Shown here piece after piece: positions 59,501 through 64,000 of a stretch of DNA of 64,000 nt. Source of the stretch: Microglena sp. YARC (taxonomy: Eukaryota > Chlorophyta > Chlorophyceae > Chlamydomonadales > Chlamydomonadaceae); NCBI GenBank assembly GCA_022414725.1, contig CM039463.1:26515593-26579592 (forward strand). The letters run 5' to 3'. The position numbers and the translations under genes are program-made. Each line of letters starts with the position of its first letter. Positions within the stretch are counted from its first letter, which is position 1. The notes beneath the pieces were generated by a model. It searched no databases. It was not told the DNA's origin and saw nothing but the letters and a program-made list of their open reading frames with translations.

Positions 59501-61018
59501 TAGGGTTGTCAATATTGTCCTGGTTCTGAGGTCATCAGCCAAAACGACCTTCGATATCATATGATACATTGATATATTGTATGAGATTGCACAGTATATT
59601 GTACGAAATGTATATCCCCAATATTATACTTGACAACCCTAATCTTTTACTGTTGAGTCTCACCAGAGCACTTCAAGCTTTTCATGTTTGCTTAGGCCTA
59701 AGCATGTATATGCATTTGCATATTGATGAAGTATAACTGAGTATTAGAATGTGTGTATACAGAGGGGGGGGGGGGGCAGAGCGACAGATTTTGGACCGCA
59801 TGTTCAATATGGTGTCTGATTCAGATGGGAGTTGGAATTGTGGAAGTTTCATACAAAAGAAGGGGCGAAATAGAGTTGGGAAAAAGTTTTTTACCACCAC
59901 CACCACCCCACCTCACCTCCTAAATCCAGTTACCTTACCCTACCCCCCCTAAAATGGGGGTCATACGAAAGATCTTTTCTTGCTCATTCCAGTTATGCTC
60001 TTACATTTTTCATGGGGTTGCCCAAACGTGATTTATCGCGAAGTTAAGATTTGGGCCGCGTTGGGTCTGAAAAACTTTGGAACCCTCAAACTTTTGAACA
60101 ACTTTATTTTTGGCTAAAACAAAAAACTTGTTTTTTGTAGTTTGAAGATAAGCTCTATTTAAAGCGAAGATGCGATACGGCAGATTTTTTTCTTGCCCCC
60201 CCCCCCTCGTGTGTATATATATGTGTGTATAAATGGCTTGTCAAATCAGCACCTCATGGTAATCTCGATTTAAGATCTTAAACTTCAAGGTGTTAAATTT
60301 AGGATCTTATTTGAGGTTGGTTAAGTCCCTTCAGCCTAATGTGGCCACCCTTGGGCTATAACACACATACAATGAAACAAGCAGATGATAAGCAGGTTAC
60401 AAGCAACAAGGAGCTATCGGTCACCTTCCTCAATTGGTTGCATCTCAGGATGCAGAGATTGGGGACCTACTGAACAACCCTGGACAACCCTAAATGAGTT
60501 GTGCACTATTAGGGCTAATCTAGCTAATAGCCATATTAGGGCTAATTTAGTCAGCCGTTAGCCCTAAACTCTGAACCCTACACATTTACCTCAGGTGATT
60601 CACAAAATCTCAGATTTGCCGCCTTGGAAAAGGTAGAGAACTTCCCTCCATGCTGTAGCGCGGTAGTCCAAGCTCAGGCGAAGAGGGTCTGCGAAACCAA
60701 ATAAACCCAACATGGTAGCTTTCTCTAGTTTGTACACATGCATGCAATCGGGAGGGTTCCCTCCATTTCACGCCTGTGGCACGGCGTACTAATTTTCAAT
60801 TTATTTACTATTATTTAATTAATTATTTTTTAATTAATTTAACTACTATTATTTAATTTATTTACCTCAGGTGACTGCCTCCACTCTGGATACCGGCACC
60901 TTCTCCCTCCCCCTGGCCGACTTGACAGGAAAGCCTGGTATAAATGGAAAGCTATGGGGCACCTTCCTCCCAGTTTCCCCGCCGACCGACGGCAATCCCA
61001 CCCCCAAGGGATTTTCAT
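11454..61018 (+). CDS. Ccs1 (ResB-like) System II cytochrome c biogenesis protein; nine exons seen, 3' end beyond window
   Basis: Exons: 11454-11568, 12063-12400, 41688-41877, 51930-52052, 53315-53464, 55760-55882, 56974-57087, 59052-59102, 60871-61018. Together they encode about 450 residues; family members are about 550-610, so roughly 100 or more C-terminal residues are missing. Ccs1 works with CcsA in the thylakoid membrane to deliver and attach heme to apocytochromes f and c6 on the lumen side. Order: transit peptide (1 to about 38), Pro-rich linker (about 45-85), TM1 ending [11 protein letters not shown] (about 127-149), [12 protein letters not shown]2 ending [35 protein letters not shown] with TM3 and a His near residue 279 (matching the conserved His of Chlamydomonas Ccs1, His274 as I recall), then the large lumenal domain with [12 protein letters not shown] and [10 protein letters not shown]. 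All junctions are GT-AG and in phase. Exon 3 carries one frame disruption, probably an assembly error. Spanning over 49 kb, the gene is very large for an alga. Confidence 0.92.
11692..11785. repeat. Short tandem repeats in CCS1 intron 1
   Basis: A (GCAT)n run lies at about 11696-11714, followed by three copies of a 14-bp unit GCGAACTCTAATT at about 11739-11780. Confidence 0.75.
12063..12400 (+). CDS. CCS1 exon 2 (Pro-rich linker and first membrane helix)
   Basis: Begins after attgtag and ends AACAAG|gtgcgc (phase 0). It encodes a Pro/Ala/Ser-rich linker, then [19 protein letters not shown] and [15 protein letters not shown], the conserved first helix and GTV-x-PQ motif of ResB/Ccs1 proteins. 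Confidence 0.9.
12718..33497 (+). repeat. Giant G-rich satellite in CCS1 intron 2, left part
   Basis: Two related blocks make up the core: A (25 bp, GTTGGGCGCAGTGTCTGTTT then GCTCT) and B (21 bp, GTTGGGCGCAGTGT then TGGGTTA). They combine as AB (46 bp) or ABB (67 bp) units in irregular order. The first about 500 bp uses older, more varied blocks (TTGGGTCAG, GTTGGGTCTG). About 13.3-22.6 kb is nearly uniform; after that, single-base indels increase towards the gap. Because 46 and 67 are both 1 mod 3, each unit shifts frame, so the many Cys/Trp/Val-rich open frames are artefacts. Confidence 0.95.
33498..34497. other. Assembly gap (1000 N)
   Basis: Exactly 1000 undetermined bases inside the satellite. 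The round number suggests a placeholder, so true array length is unknown. Confidence 0.98.
34498..40720 (+). repeat. Giant G-rich satellite in CCS1 intron 2, right part
   Basis: The same A and B blocks continue with many indels. After about 40140 they change to the varied TTGGGTCAGTTGGG-type blocks seen at the left edge. A non-satellite interruption lies at about 40176-40315. A 27-base pure G run at about 34983-35009 inside the noisy stretch is suspicious as an artefact. Confidence 0.93.
40721..41687. repeat. End of CCS1 intron 2: minisatellites
   Basis: Contains GTAGTACTTGTA-type repeats (about 40820-40915), three copies of a roughly 70-bp unit (GGGGGGCAGAGTCCTATGTC ... GGACCCCCTAATTACCCC, about 40980-41170) and a C-run/CT-run at 41399-41440. 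No exon resembling Ccs1 was found before the acceptor at 41687. Confidence 0.7.
41688..41877 (+). CDS. CCS1 exon 3 (second membrane helix) with frame disruption
   Basis: Begins after ctcttccag with [18 protein letters not shown] and continues to RLTTIYK at 41795. The conserved continuation [20 protein letters not shown] then RQWPAVK is in the +1 frame from 41797. The exon is 190 nt, one base over a multiple of three: either one extra base or two missing bases near 41796. It ends AAG|gtattt in phase 0 with exon 4. It lies in the low-quality zone, so a sequencing error is more likely than a true mutation. Confidence 0.85.
41840..50130 (+). repeat. 131-bp satellite derived from the CCS1 exon 3 donor
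   Basis: About 60 tandem units (estimated from length), each ending with the last codons of exon 3 and its donor: CTCATGGCATGCACC, then ACTCGACAATGGCCAGCTGT and CAAG|gtat. The unit therefore re-encodes [14 protein letters not shown] next to a 5' splice site, followed by about 90 bp of intron. Two main subtypes alternate (gtatctt...GAGGTTGATACGAG and gtatatt...GGGGTTGACATTAG). Units up to about 45.4 kb are riddled with indels; later ones are clean. The last copies (about 49.9-50.13 kb) are diverged. Confidence 0.95.
50189..50383. mobile_element. hAT-type MITE, family 1, copy 2 (CCS1 intron 3)
   Basis: 195 bp with perfect inverted termini CAGGGTACTTCCA / TGGAAGTACCCTG, and a diverged 8-bp duplication, GTTGATAC (50181-50188) versus GCTGATTC (50384-50391). 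The interior (GGCCAGCGCTTTAGCGCAC, GCGCAAAAATTGCTTG) matches copy 1 at 9360-9549. It sits inside the tail of the 131-bp satellite, so it inserted after array formation. Confidence 0.88.
50838..50936. repeat. Long near-perfect foldback (hairpin)
   Basis: Arms of about 45 bases (left 50838-50882, right 50885-50936) meet around a 2-base centre: TGCGGCAGCTACTGCCTCAT and AGTATCCAAATC on the left pair with GATTTGGATACT and ATGAGGCAGTAGCTGCCGCA on the right. A few unpaired bases interrupt it. It could be a foldback transposon remnant, a small-RNA precursor or a recent inverted duplication. Confidence 0.8.
50985..51530. repeat. CAGTAGTACAGTA minisatellite
   Basis: Irregular tandem of CAGTAGTACAGTACTCAG-like 12-24 bp units, with GTAGCAC and GTTGTGC variants. 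No coding features. Confidence 0.85.
51553..51745. repeat. Two direct copies of an approximately 70-bp block
   Basis: The block GTTCACTCTGCC ... GACAGTGAGCAGCCTGAAGG ... CCATGTGATA-AACCACACCA occurs at about 51557-51621 and 51679-51743, separated by about 57 bp. Confidence 0.85.
51745..51929 (+). repeat. Duplicated acceptors of CCS1 exon 4
   Basis: Two 83-bp copies precede the real exon. Copy 2 has an intact acceptor at 51846 and reads [18 protein letters not shown]; copy 1 (about 51763) has lost the AG. The real acceptor is at 51929. The repeats include the first about 50 bases of the exon. Confidence 0.9.
51930..52052 (+). CDS. CCS1 exon 4
   Basis: Begins after attggcag and ends TACCAG|gtatga, 41 codons, phase 0. 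It encodes [15 protein letters not shown] and [14 protein letters not shown], matching the VARRW-F and QDLG-x-L-x-x-GY segments of plastid Ccs1. Confidence 0.92.
52270..52500. other. AT-rich stretch in CCS1 intron 4, nothing recognised
   Basis: Contains A-rich runs (AAAAAAAAGAAAAAAAAC) and a series of AAAAAGCTGAAAAC / CGAAAAGCTATAGAAAGC motifs. No feature can be supported. Confidence 0.4.
52500..53314 (+). repeat. Tandem copies of an internal CCS1 exon 5 segment
   Basis: About nine units of roughly 84-88 bp each contain CCCATTGGTGTCCATCTAGC then CTTG, nearly the exon 5 codons for PIGVHLAL (real copy about 53379-53403), followed by TTTTGTTGTTGTTGC and a Thr/Val-rich remnant (GCGTACAGTTGCTCACCCTT). 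The array runs up to the functional acceptor. Confidence 0.85.
53315..53464 (+). CDS. CCS1 exon 5 (third membrane helix, conserved His)
   Basis: Begins after actcgcag and ends CCTGAG|gtaggt, 50 codons, phase 0. It encodes [20 protein letters not shown] followed by [18 protein letters not shown]. The GLAGR-x-x-PIGVH block is nearly invariant in plastid Ccs1, and the His is the residue thought to matter for heme handling. Confidence 0.95.
53465..53890 (+). repeat. GTGTGGGGTGG tract with a copy of the exon 5 end
   Basis: A GT/G-rich microsatellite follows the donor. At about 53559-53626 it contains a copy of the last about 65 bases of exon 5 ([17 protein letters not shown] and MCPE in the translation), whose donor reads GAG|gcaggt, so the GT has become GC. 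Confidence 0.88.
54405..55297. mobile_element. 893-bp non-autonomous hAT-type element
   Basis: Termini TAGGGTTGGGCCG on the left and CCCTACCCTA on the right, flanked by a perfect 8-bp duplication ATCACAGG (54397-54404 and 55298-55305). An intact empty-site paralogue, CCATCACAGGCAACCAAA, exists within the surrounding array at about 54193-54210. Subterminal regions carry many inverted CGTATGAACGTAT-like motifs. No transposase is recognisable. Confidence 0.85.
54832..54942. repeat. Two 55-bp tandem units inside the hAT element
   Basis: GAGCTGCCTAGAAGCTGC followed by TTGGTCTGAAACC and GTAGCTGA occurs twice. The GAGCTGCCTAGAA core matches the termini of MITE family 2 (3624-3826, 57554-57749), suggesting a nested, amplified fragment of it. 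Confidence 0.65.
55760..55882 (+). CDS. CCS1 exon 6 (lumenal domain)
   Basis: Begins after cccccccag and ends GGGCAG|gtacgt, 41 codons, phase 0. It encodes [16 protein letters not shown] and [15 protein letters not shown], the V-x-x-F-x-I-x-Y pattern of the soluble Ccs1 domain. Confidence 0.9.
55990..56700. repeat. CCS1 intron 6: GT run and tandem GATTACATTT module
   Basis: A GTGTGTGGGTGGG tract (55986-56028) is followed by about three copies of a module ACATTTTTCCTGGTGCC ... GGACTCTAAAT ... CACATGCACTGTCTG (about 56075-56530), with (GAT)n at 56200-56220. The module also occurs inverted at 7409-7487. An AT-rich TTAGGGCTAAT / ATTAGCCCTA block at about 56548-56590 recurs at about 60505-60575. 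Confidence 0.65.
56709..56973 (+). repeat. Three upstream copies of CCS1 exon 7 acceptor and exon start
   Basis: Copies at about 56709-56792, 56793-56880 and 56881-56973, each about 88 bp. Copies 2 and 3 begin with cag|GTGGCCCA(A/G)TTCTAC and read [15 protein letters not shown] sequence. Copy 2 stays open through [19 protein letters not shown]. Copy 3 has acquired disruptions (taatag). Confidence 0.9.
56974..57087 (+). CDS. CCS1 exon 7 (lumenal domain)
   Basis: Begins after gcggcag and ends TACCAG|gtgcgt, 38 codons, phase 0. It encodes [20 protein letters not shown] and [13 protein letters not shown]; the QFYSDLS and RYGGVT-x-YQ blocks are highly conserved. Decayed partial copies flank it on both sides. 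Confidence 0.94.
57175..57555 (+). repeat. Four downstream copies of CCS1 exon 7 end and donor
   Basis: Units carry ATCAGTGTGAATGATCCTTT ... GGGGGAGTCACA ... CTTACCAG|gtgcgtc, i.e. the last about 60 exon bases plus the donor. They occur at about 57178-57240, 57260-57325, 57345-57410 and 57485-57555. Several donors are mutated (caagttgcg, cacctgcg). Confidence 0.88.
57554..57749. mobile_element. MITE-like element, family 2, copy B (CCS1 intron 7)
   Basis: Homologue of 3624-3826. Left arm AGCTTTTCTTTTCAGCT ... CTTCTAGGCAGCTCC; right arm GGAGCTGCCTAGAAACTGCT ... TAAAAGAAAAGCC is its inverted complement. About 196 bp, no coding capacity. The outer left arm coincides with the exon 7-derived repeat. 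Confidence 0.72.
57855..58215. repeat. (TTGG)n and long G-run tract in CCS1 intron 7
   Basis: A GGTTGGTTGG run lies at about 57863-57892. At 58130-58210 there are G runs of up to about 22 bases broken by C or T. Glycine-rich frames over it are not genes. Run lengths are unlikely to be exact. Confidence 0.8.
58474..58524 (+). repeat. Upstream decayed copy of CCS1 exon 8
   Basis: CATGCTACACACAG|ACAGACTGATCTCTTGC... parallels the real tgctacacag|ACAGACTGGTCTCTCGC at 59051/59052. The Trp codon has become TGA, so inclusion would truncate the protein. Confidence 0.82.
58517..59000. repeat. 22-bp minisatellite TATTGTACTGCACCTTCTACTG
   Basis: About thirteen to fourteen units at 58517-58826, followed by a diverged part with two longer units (about 58850-59000, CCACTGTTCTTCACCAACTGTAC). 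It ends just before exon 8. Confidence 0.88.
59052..59102 (+). CDS. CCS1 exon 8 (17-codon micro-exon)
   Basis: Begins after gctacacag and ends GAGATG|gtatgt, phase 0. It encodes [20 protein letters not shown] directly after YQ is conserved in the family, which fixes the placement despite the exon being only 51 nt. Confidence 0.88.
59449..59490 (+). repeat. Downstream copy of CCS1 exon 8 end and donor
   Basis: TTTCTGTACACGTGCTCAAC then CCACAGATG|gtttgt parallels the real TTTCTCTACACGTGCTCAAC then CCAGAGATG|gtatgt. Exon 8 is therefore flanked by partial copies of both of its ends. Confidence 0.85.
59501..59641. mobile_element. 141-bp MITE with TAGGGTTGTCAA termini
   Basis: Begins TAGGGTTGTCAATATTG and ends CAATATTATACTTGACAACC then CTA. 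The flanking 8-mers CACTTTTA (59493-59500) and ATCTTTTA (59642-59649) agree at six of eight positions, fitting a diverged hAT-type target duplication. AT-rich interior, no coding capacity. Confidence 0.75.
59650..60870. other. CCS1 intron 8 remainder, nothing recognised
   Basis: Holds G and C runs (59763-59776, 60198-60207), A/T-rich stretches and a TTAGGGCTAAT block (about 60510-60575) related to 56548-56590. No exon or RNA gene is supported. Confidence 0.45.
60871..61018 (+). CDS. CCS1 exon 9 (last exon visible)
   Basis: Begins after tttacctcag and ends TTTTCAT|gtaagg, phase 1. It encodes [16 protein letters not shown], then [10 protein letters not shown] and PTPKGFS, matching the KL-x-GTFLPV...KG-x-S region. 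The following ARDLQ-type segment and C-terminus were not found before 64000. Confidence 0.9.
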
Positions 61019-61255
61019 GTAAGGCAATCAATTGTTGCTTCAGTTTCATACAGCAAGTTTCTGGCTCTGACCATAAGCACATTTCAACCCCAACCGATGG
61101 CAATCCCACCCCCAAGAAATTTTCATGTTGGACAATTAATTGTTGCTTGAGTTTCATCAAAAACAAAGTTTCTGGCTCTGACCCGAAGTACATTTCAACC
61201 CCAACAGATGACAATCCCTCACCCATCACATCATGGCATGGGATTTTCCCGTAAT
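61019..61255 (+). repeat. Two downstream copies of CCS1 exon 9 end and donor region
   Basis: A unit of about 110 bp spanning GACGGCAATCCCACCCCCAA, TTTTCATGTAAGG and GTTTCTGGCTCTGACC is present once at the real exon end and twice more (about 61088 and 61203 onward). In copy 2 the donor reads catgttgg; copy 3 is more diverged. Confidence 0.87.
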
Positions 61256-61264
61256 ACAAGTAAT

Positions 61265-61655
61265 TGTTACTTGAGCCTCAGTGAATTGTGCTTGAGTATA
61301 TTATGTTTGCGTCTCAGTGACTTATGCTAGAGTTTATTGTGTTTGAGTCTCAGTTAATTGTGCTTGATTTGATTGTGTTTGAGTCTCAGTGAATTGTGCT
61401 AGAGTGGATTGATTTGAGTCTCAATGAATTGTGCTTGAGTATTTTATGTTTGAGTCTCAGTGACTTATGCTGGAGTTTATTGTTTTTGAGTCTCAGTTAA
61501 TTGTGCTTGAGTTGATTGTGTTTGAGTCTCCGTGAATTGTGCCAGAGTTTATTGTTTTTGAGTCTCGGTGAAATGTGCTTGAGTTGATTGTGTTTGAGTC
61601 TCAGTGAATTGTGTTTGAGTCTCAGTGAATTGTGCTTGATTCTCTTGAGTCCTGA
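61265..61655. repeat. Minisatellite GAGTCTCAGTGAATTGTGCTT
   Basis: Irregular tandem of 20-36 bp units (GTGTTTGAGTCTCAGTGAAT, TGTGCTTGAGTTGATT) in CCS1 intron 9. Confidence 0.85.
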
Positions 61656-61699
61656 GCACCAGAGTGTTTGAGTGCCCCAGTGTTTGAGTGCCTAAGTCT

Positions 61700-64000
61700 T
61701 GGTATTCCAGTGGTTGCACAAGACCCTCACCTCCACCACCACTACCACCTTTACCACAACATCCACCACCTTCGCCTTTGTTTGAACCTCCCACCAAGGT
61801 CCTATTATATGTGTTTCCGTCATTGCACAAGACCCTCATCCTCACCACCACCTCCACCACCTTTGTCTGGAACTGTCACCATTGTCCTATTACATGTGTC
61901 TCTGTTGTTGCACAAGACCCTCCCCCTCATCCTCACCACCACCTCCACCACCTGTGTCTGGAACTGTCACCATTGTCCTATTACATGTGTCTCTGTTGTT
62001 GCACAAGACCCTCCCCCTCATCCTCACCACCACCTCCACCACCTTTGTCTGGAACTGTCACCATTGTCCTATTACATGCGTGACTGTTGTTGCACCAGAC
62101 CCTCCCCCTCATCCTCACCACCACCTCCACCACCTTTGTCTGGAACTGTCACCATTGTCCTATTACATGTGTCTCTGTTGTTGCACAAGACCCTCCCCCT
62201 CATCCTCACCACCACCTTCACCTTTAACTCCACCACCGTAGTCTGAACCTGTCATCATGGTATGTTTACATGTGTTTCCGTCATTGCACAAGACCCTCAT
62301 CCTCACCACCACCTCCACCACCTTTGTCTGCACCTGTCACCATGTTCTGTTTACATGTGTTGCTGTCGCTGCACAAGACCCTCGCCAACACCTTTGCCAC
62401 AACCTCCACCACCTTTGTCTGCACCTGCCAACATGGTCCTCTTACATGTGTTGCTGTCGCTGCACAAGACCCAGGAGGTATGTTATAGGTTACTAGGAAA
62501 GGAGGGGACTTGCGGCAGTGCGACAGACATAATTATTTGGGTGGGTGGGTGGGTGGGCGTGTGGATGGTGTGCCAACACCTTTGCCACAACCTCCACCAC
62601 CTTTGTCTGCACCTGCCAACATGGTCCTATTACATGTGCTGCCATTATTGCACAAGACCCTCTCCCTTATCCTCACCCCCACCTTCACTTCAACTCCACC
62701 ACCTTTGTTTGAACCTGCCAACATGGTATGTTTACCTGTTTACCTGTTGTTGCACAAGACCCTCACCCTCATCCTCACCACCACCTTCACCACAACCTCC
62801 ACCACCCTCACCCTTGTCTGGAACTGTCACCATTGTCCTATTACACGTGTGGCTGTTGTTGCACAAGACCATCCCCCTCATCCTCACCACCACCTTCACC
62901 TTCAACTCTACCACCGTAGTCTGAACCTGTCACCATGGTATGTTTACATGTGTTGCCGTCATTGCACAAGACCCTCGCCCTCACCATCTCCTTCACCACA
63001 ACCTCCACCACCTTAGTCTGTTTACATGTGTTGCCATCGTTGCACAAGACCCTCACCCTCACCACCACCTTCACCACAACCTCCACCACCTTTGTCAGAA
63101 CCTGTCAACATGGTCTGTTTACATGCGTTGCCATCGTCTCACAAGACCCATCACTAGCACCTGAACCTCAACCCCCCTACCTAACCCCAACCTCCAAATC
63201 CACATTGACTTAAATATATTGTGGTCGGTGCATGAGACCTAATAACTTCGCCTCAACCCTTATCCCAACCTCCAAATCCACATCCGCTTAAACGTATTGC
63301 AGTCGTTGCACAAGACCCATCACCTCAACCCCAACCCTAATCCCAACCTCCGCATCCACATCCGCTTGTGTTGCATTCGTTGCAGAATGCCCATCCCCTT
63401 CACCTCCACCACCACCTTCACCACCACCTCCACCACCTTTGTCTGCACCTGTCACCATGATCTGTTTACATGTGTTGCCATCATTGCACAAGACCCTCAA
63501 CCTCACCACCACCTTCACCACAATCTCCACCACCTTTGTCTGCACCTGTCACCATGGTCTATTTACATGTGTTGCTGTCGCTGCACAAGACCCTCGCCAA
63601 CACCTTTGCCACAACCTCCACCACCTTTGTCTGCACCTGTCACCATGATCTGTTTACATGTGCTCCAGTCGTTGCACAAGACCCTCACCCTCACCACCAC
63701 CTTCACCACAACCTCAACAACCTTAGTCTGAACCTGTTACCATAGTCTGTTTACATGCGTTGCCGTCATTGCACAAGACCTTCACCTCCACCGTCACCTT
63801 CACCACAACCTCCACCACCTTAGTCTGAACCTGTCAACATGGTCTGTTTACATGTGTTGCCATCGTCTCACAAGACCCATCACTTGCACAAGACCCATCA
63901 CCTCAACTCCAACCCTAACCTTAACCTCCACATCCACATCCGCTTAAACGTATTGCAGTTGTTGCACAAGACCCATTACCTTCACCTCCACCACCACCTT
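61700..64000. repeat. Satellite of CACC-rich and GTTGCACAAGACC blocks, running off the window
   Basis: Units of about 95-115 bp: TTACATGTGTTGCTGTCG or similar, TTGCACAAGACCCTC, a (CACCAC)n-rich segment, CACCTTTGTCTG and ACCTGTCACCATGGTC. Variants include CTGGAACTGTCACCATTGTC. No piece of the expected next CCS1 exon was recognised. Thr/His/Pro-rich open frames here are artefacts of composition. Confidence 0.88.

Noticed and set aside
61668..63745. His/Pro/Thr/Cys-rich open frames on both strands
   Set aside because: Composition artefacts of the CACC-rich satellite; no domain, and they lie within CCS1 intron 9.

Overview
The window reads as nuclear DNA of a photosynthetic eukaryote, most likely a green alga. 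It carries two spliced, plus-strand genes whose products both belong in the plastid, buried in long repeat-filled introns. CCS1 is encoded in the nucleus in the green lineage but usually on the plastid genome in red and brown algae, which favours a chlorophyte. A repeat-rich prasinophyte such as Cymbomonas is only a guess. There are no bacterial-style operons, tRNA genes or rRNA genes.

Layout. Positions 1-3266 hold no recognised gene apart from a decayed minus-strand LINE reverse-transcriptase tail (about 1050-1424). Positions 3267-7395 are a complete six-exon gene for a bestrophin-family anion channel with a probable plastid transit peptide (418 residues). Positions 7396-11453 are intergenic and hold a hAT-type MITE, a candidate tRNA-derived SINE and GT-rich DNA. 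From 11454 to beyond the window end lies CCS1, the System II cytochrome c assembly factor of the thylakoid. Nine exons can be placed and the C-terminal exon(s) lie outside the window. Its intron 2 is about 29 kb and is almost entirely one G-rich satellite (12718-40720, with a 1000-N gap). Intron 3 is about 10 kb and is mostly a 131-bp satellite.

The most striking pattern is that many introns of both genes contain tandem copies of the neighbouring exon's own edge, splice site included. This is visible at bestrophin exons 3, 5 and 6 and at CCS1 exons 3, 4, 5, 7, 8 and 9, sometimes on both sides of one exon. The arrays look as if they were seeded by duplications across exon-intron junctions and then expanded, in the extreme case to roughly 60 copies of the CCS1 exon 3 donor.

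Sequence quality is uneven. From about 22.6 kb to 45.4 kb the repeats are full of one- and two-base indels, worst beside the N gap, as expected of poorly corrected long-read sequence. The apparent frameshift in CCS1 exon 3 (about 41796) lies inside that zone and is probably an assembly error.

The two gene products would act in the same compartment: the bestrophin as a thylakoid or plastid-envelope anion (chloride or bicarbonate) channel, CCS1 with CcsA in heme delivery to apocytochromes f and c6. Nothing here shows that they are functionally coupled.
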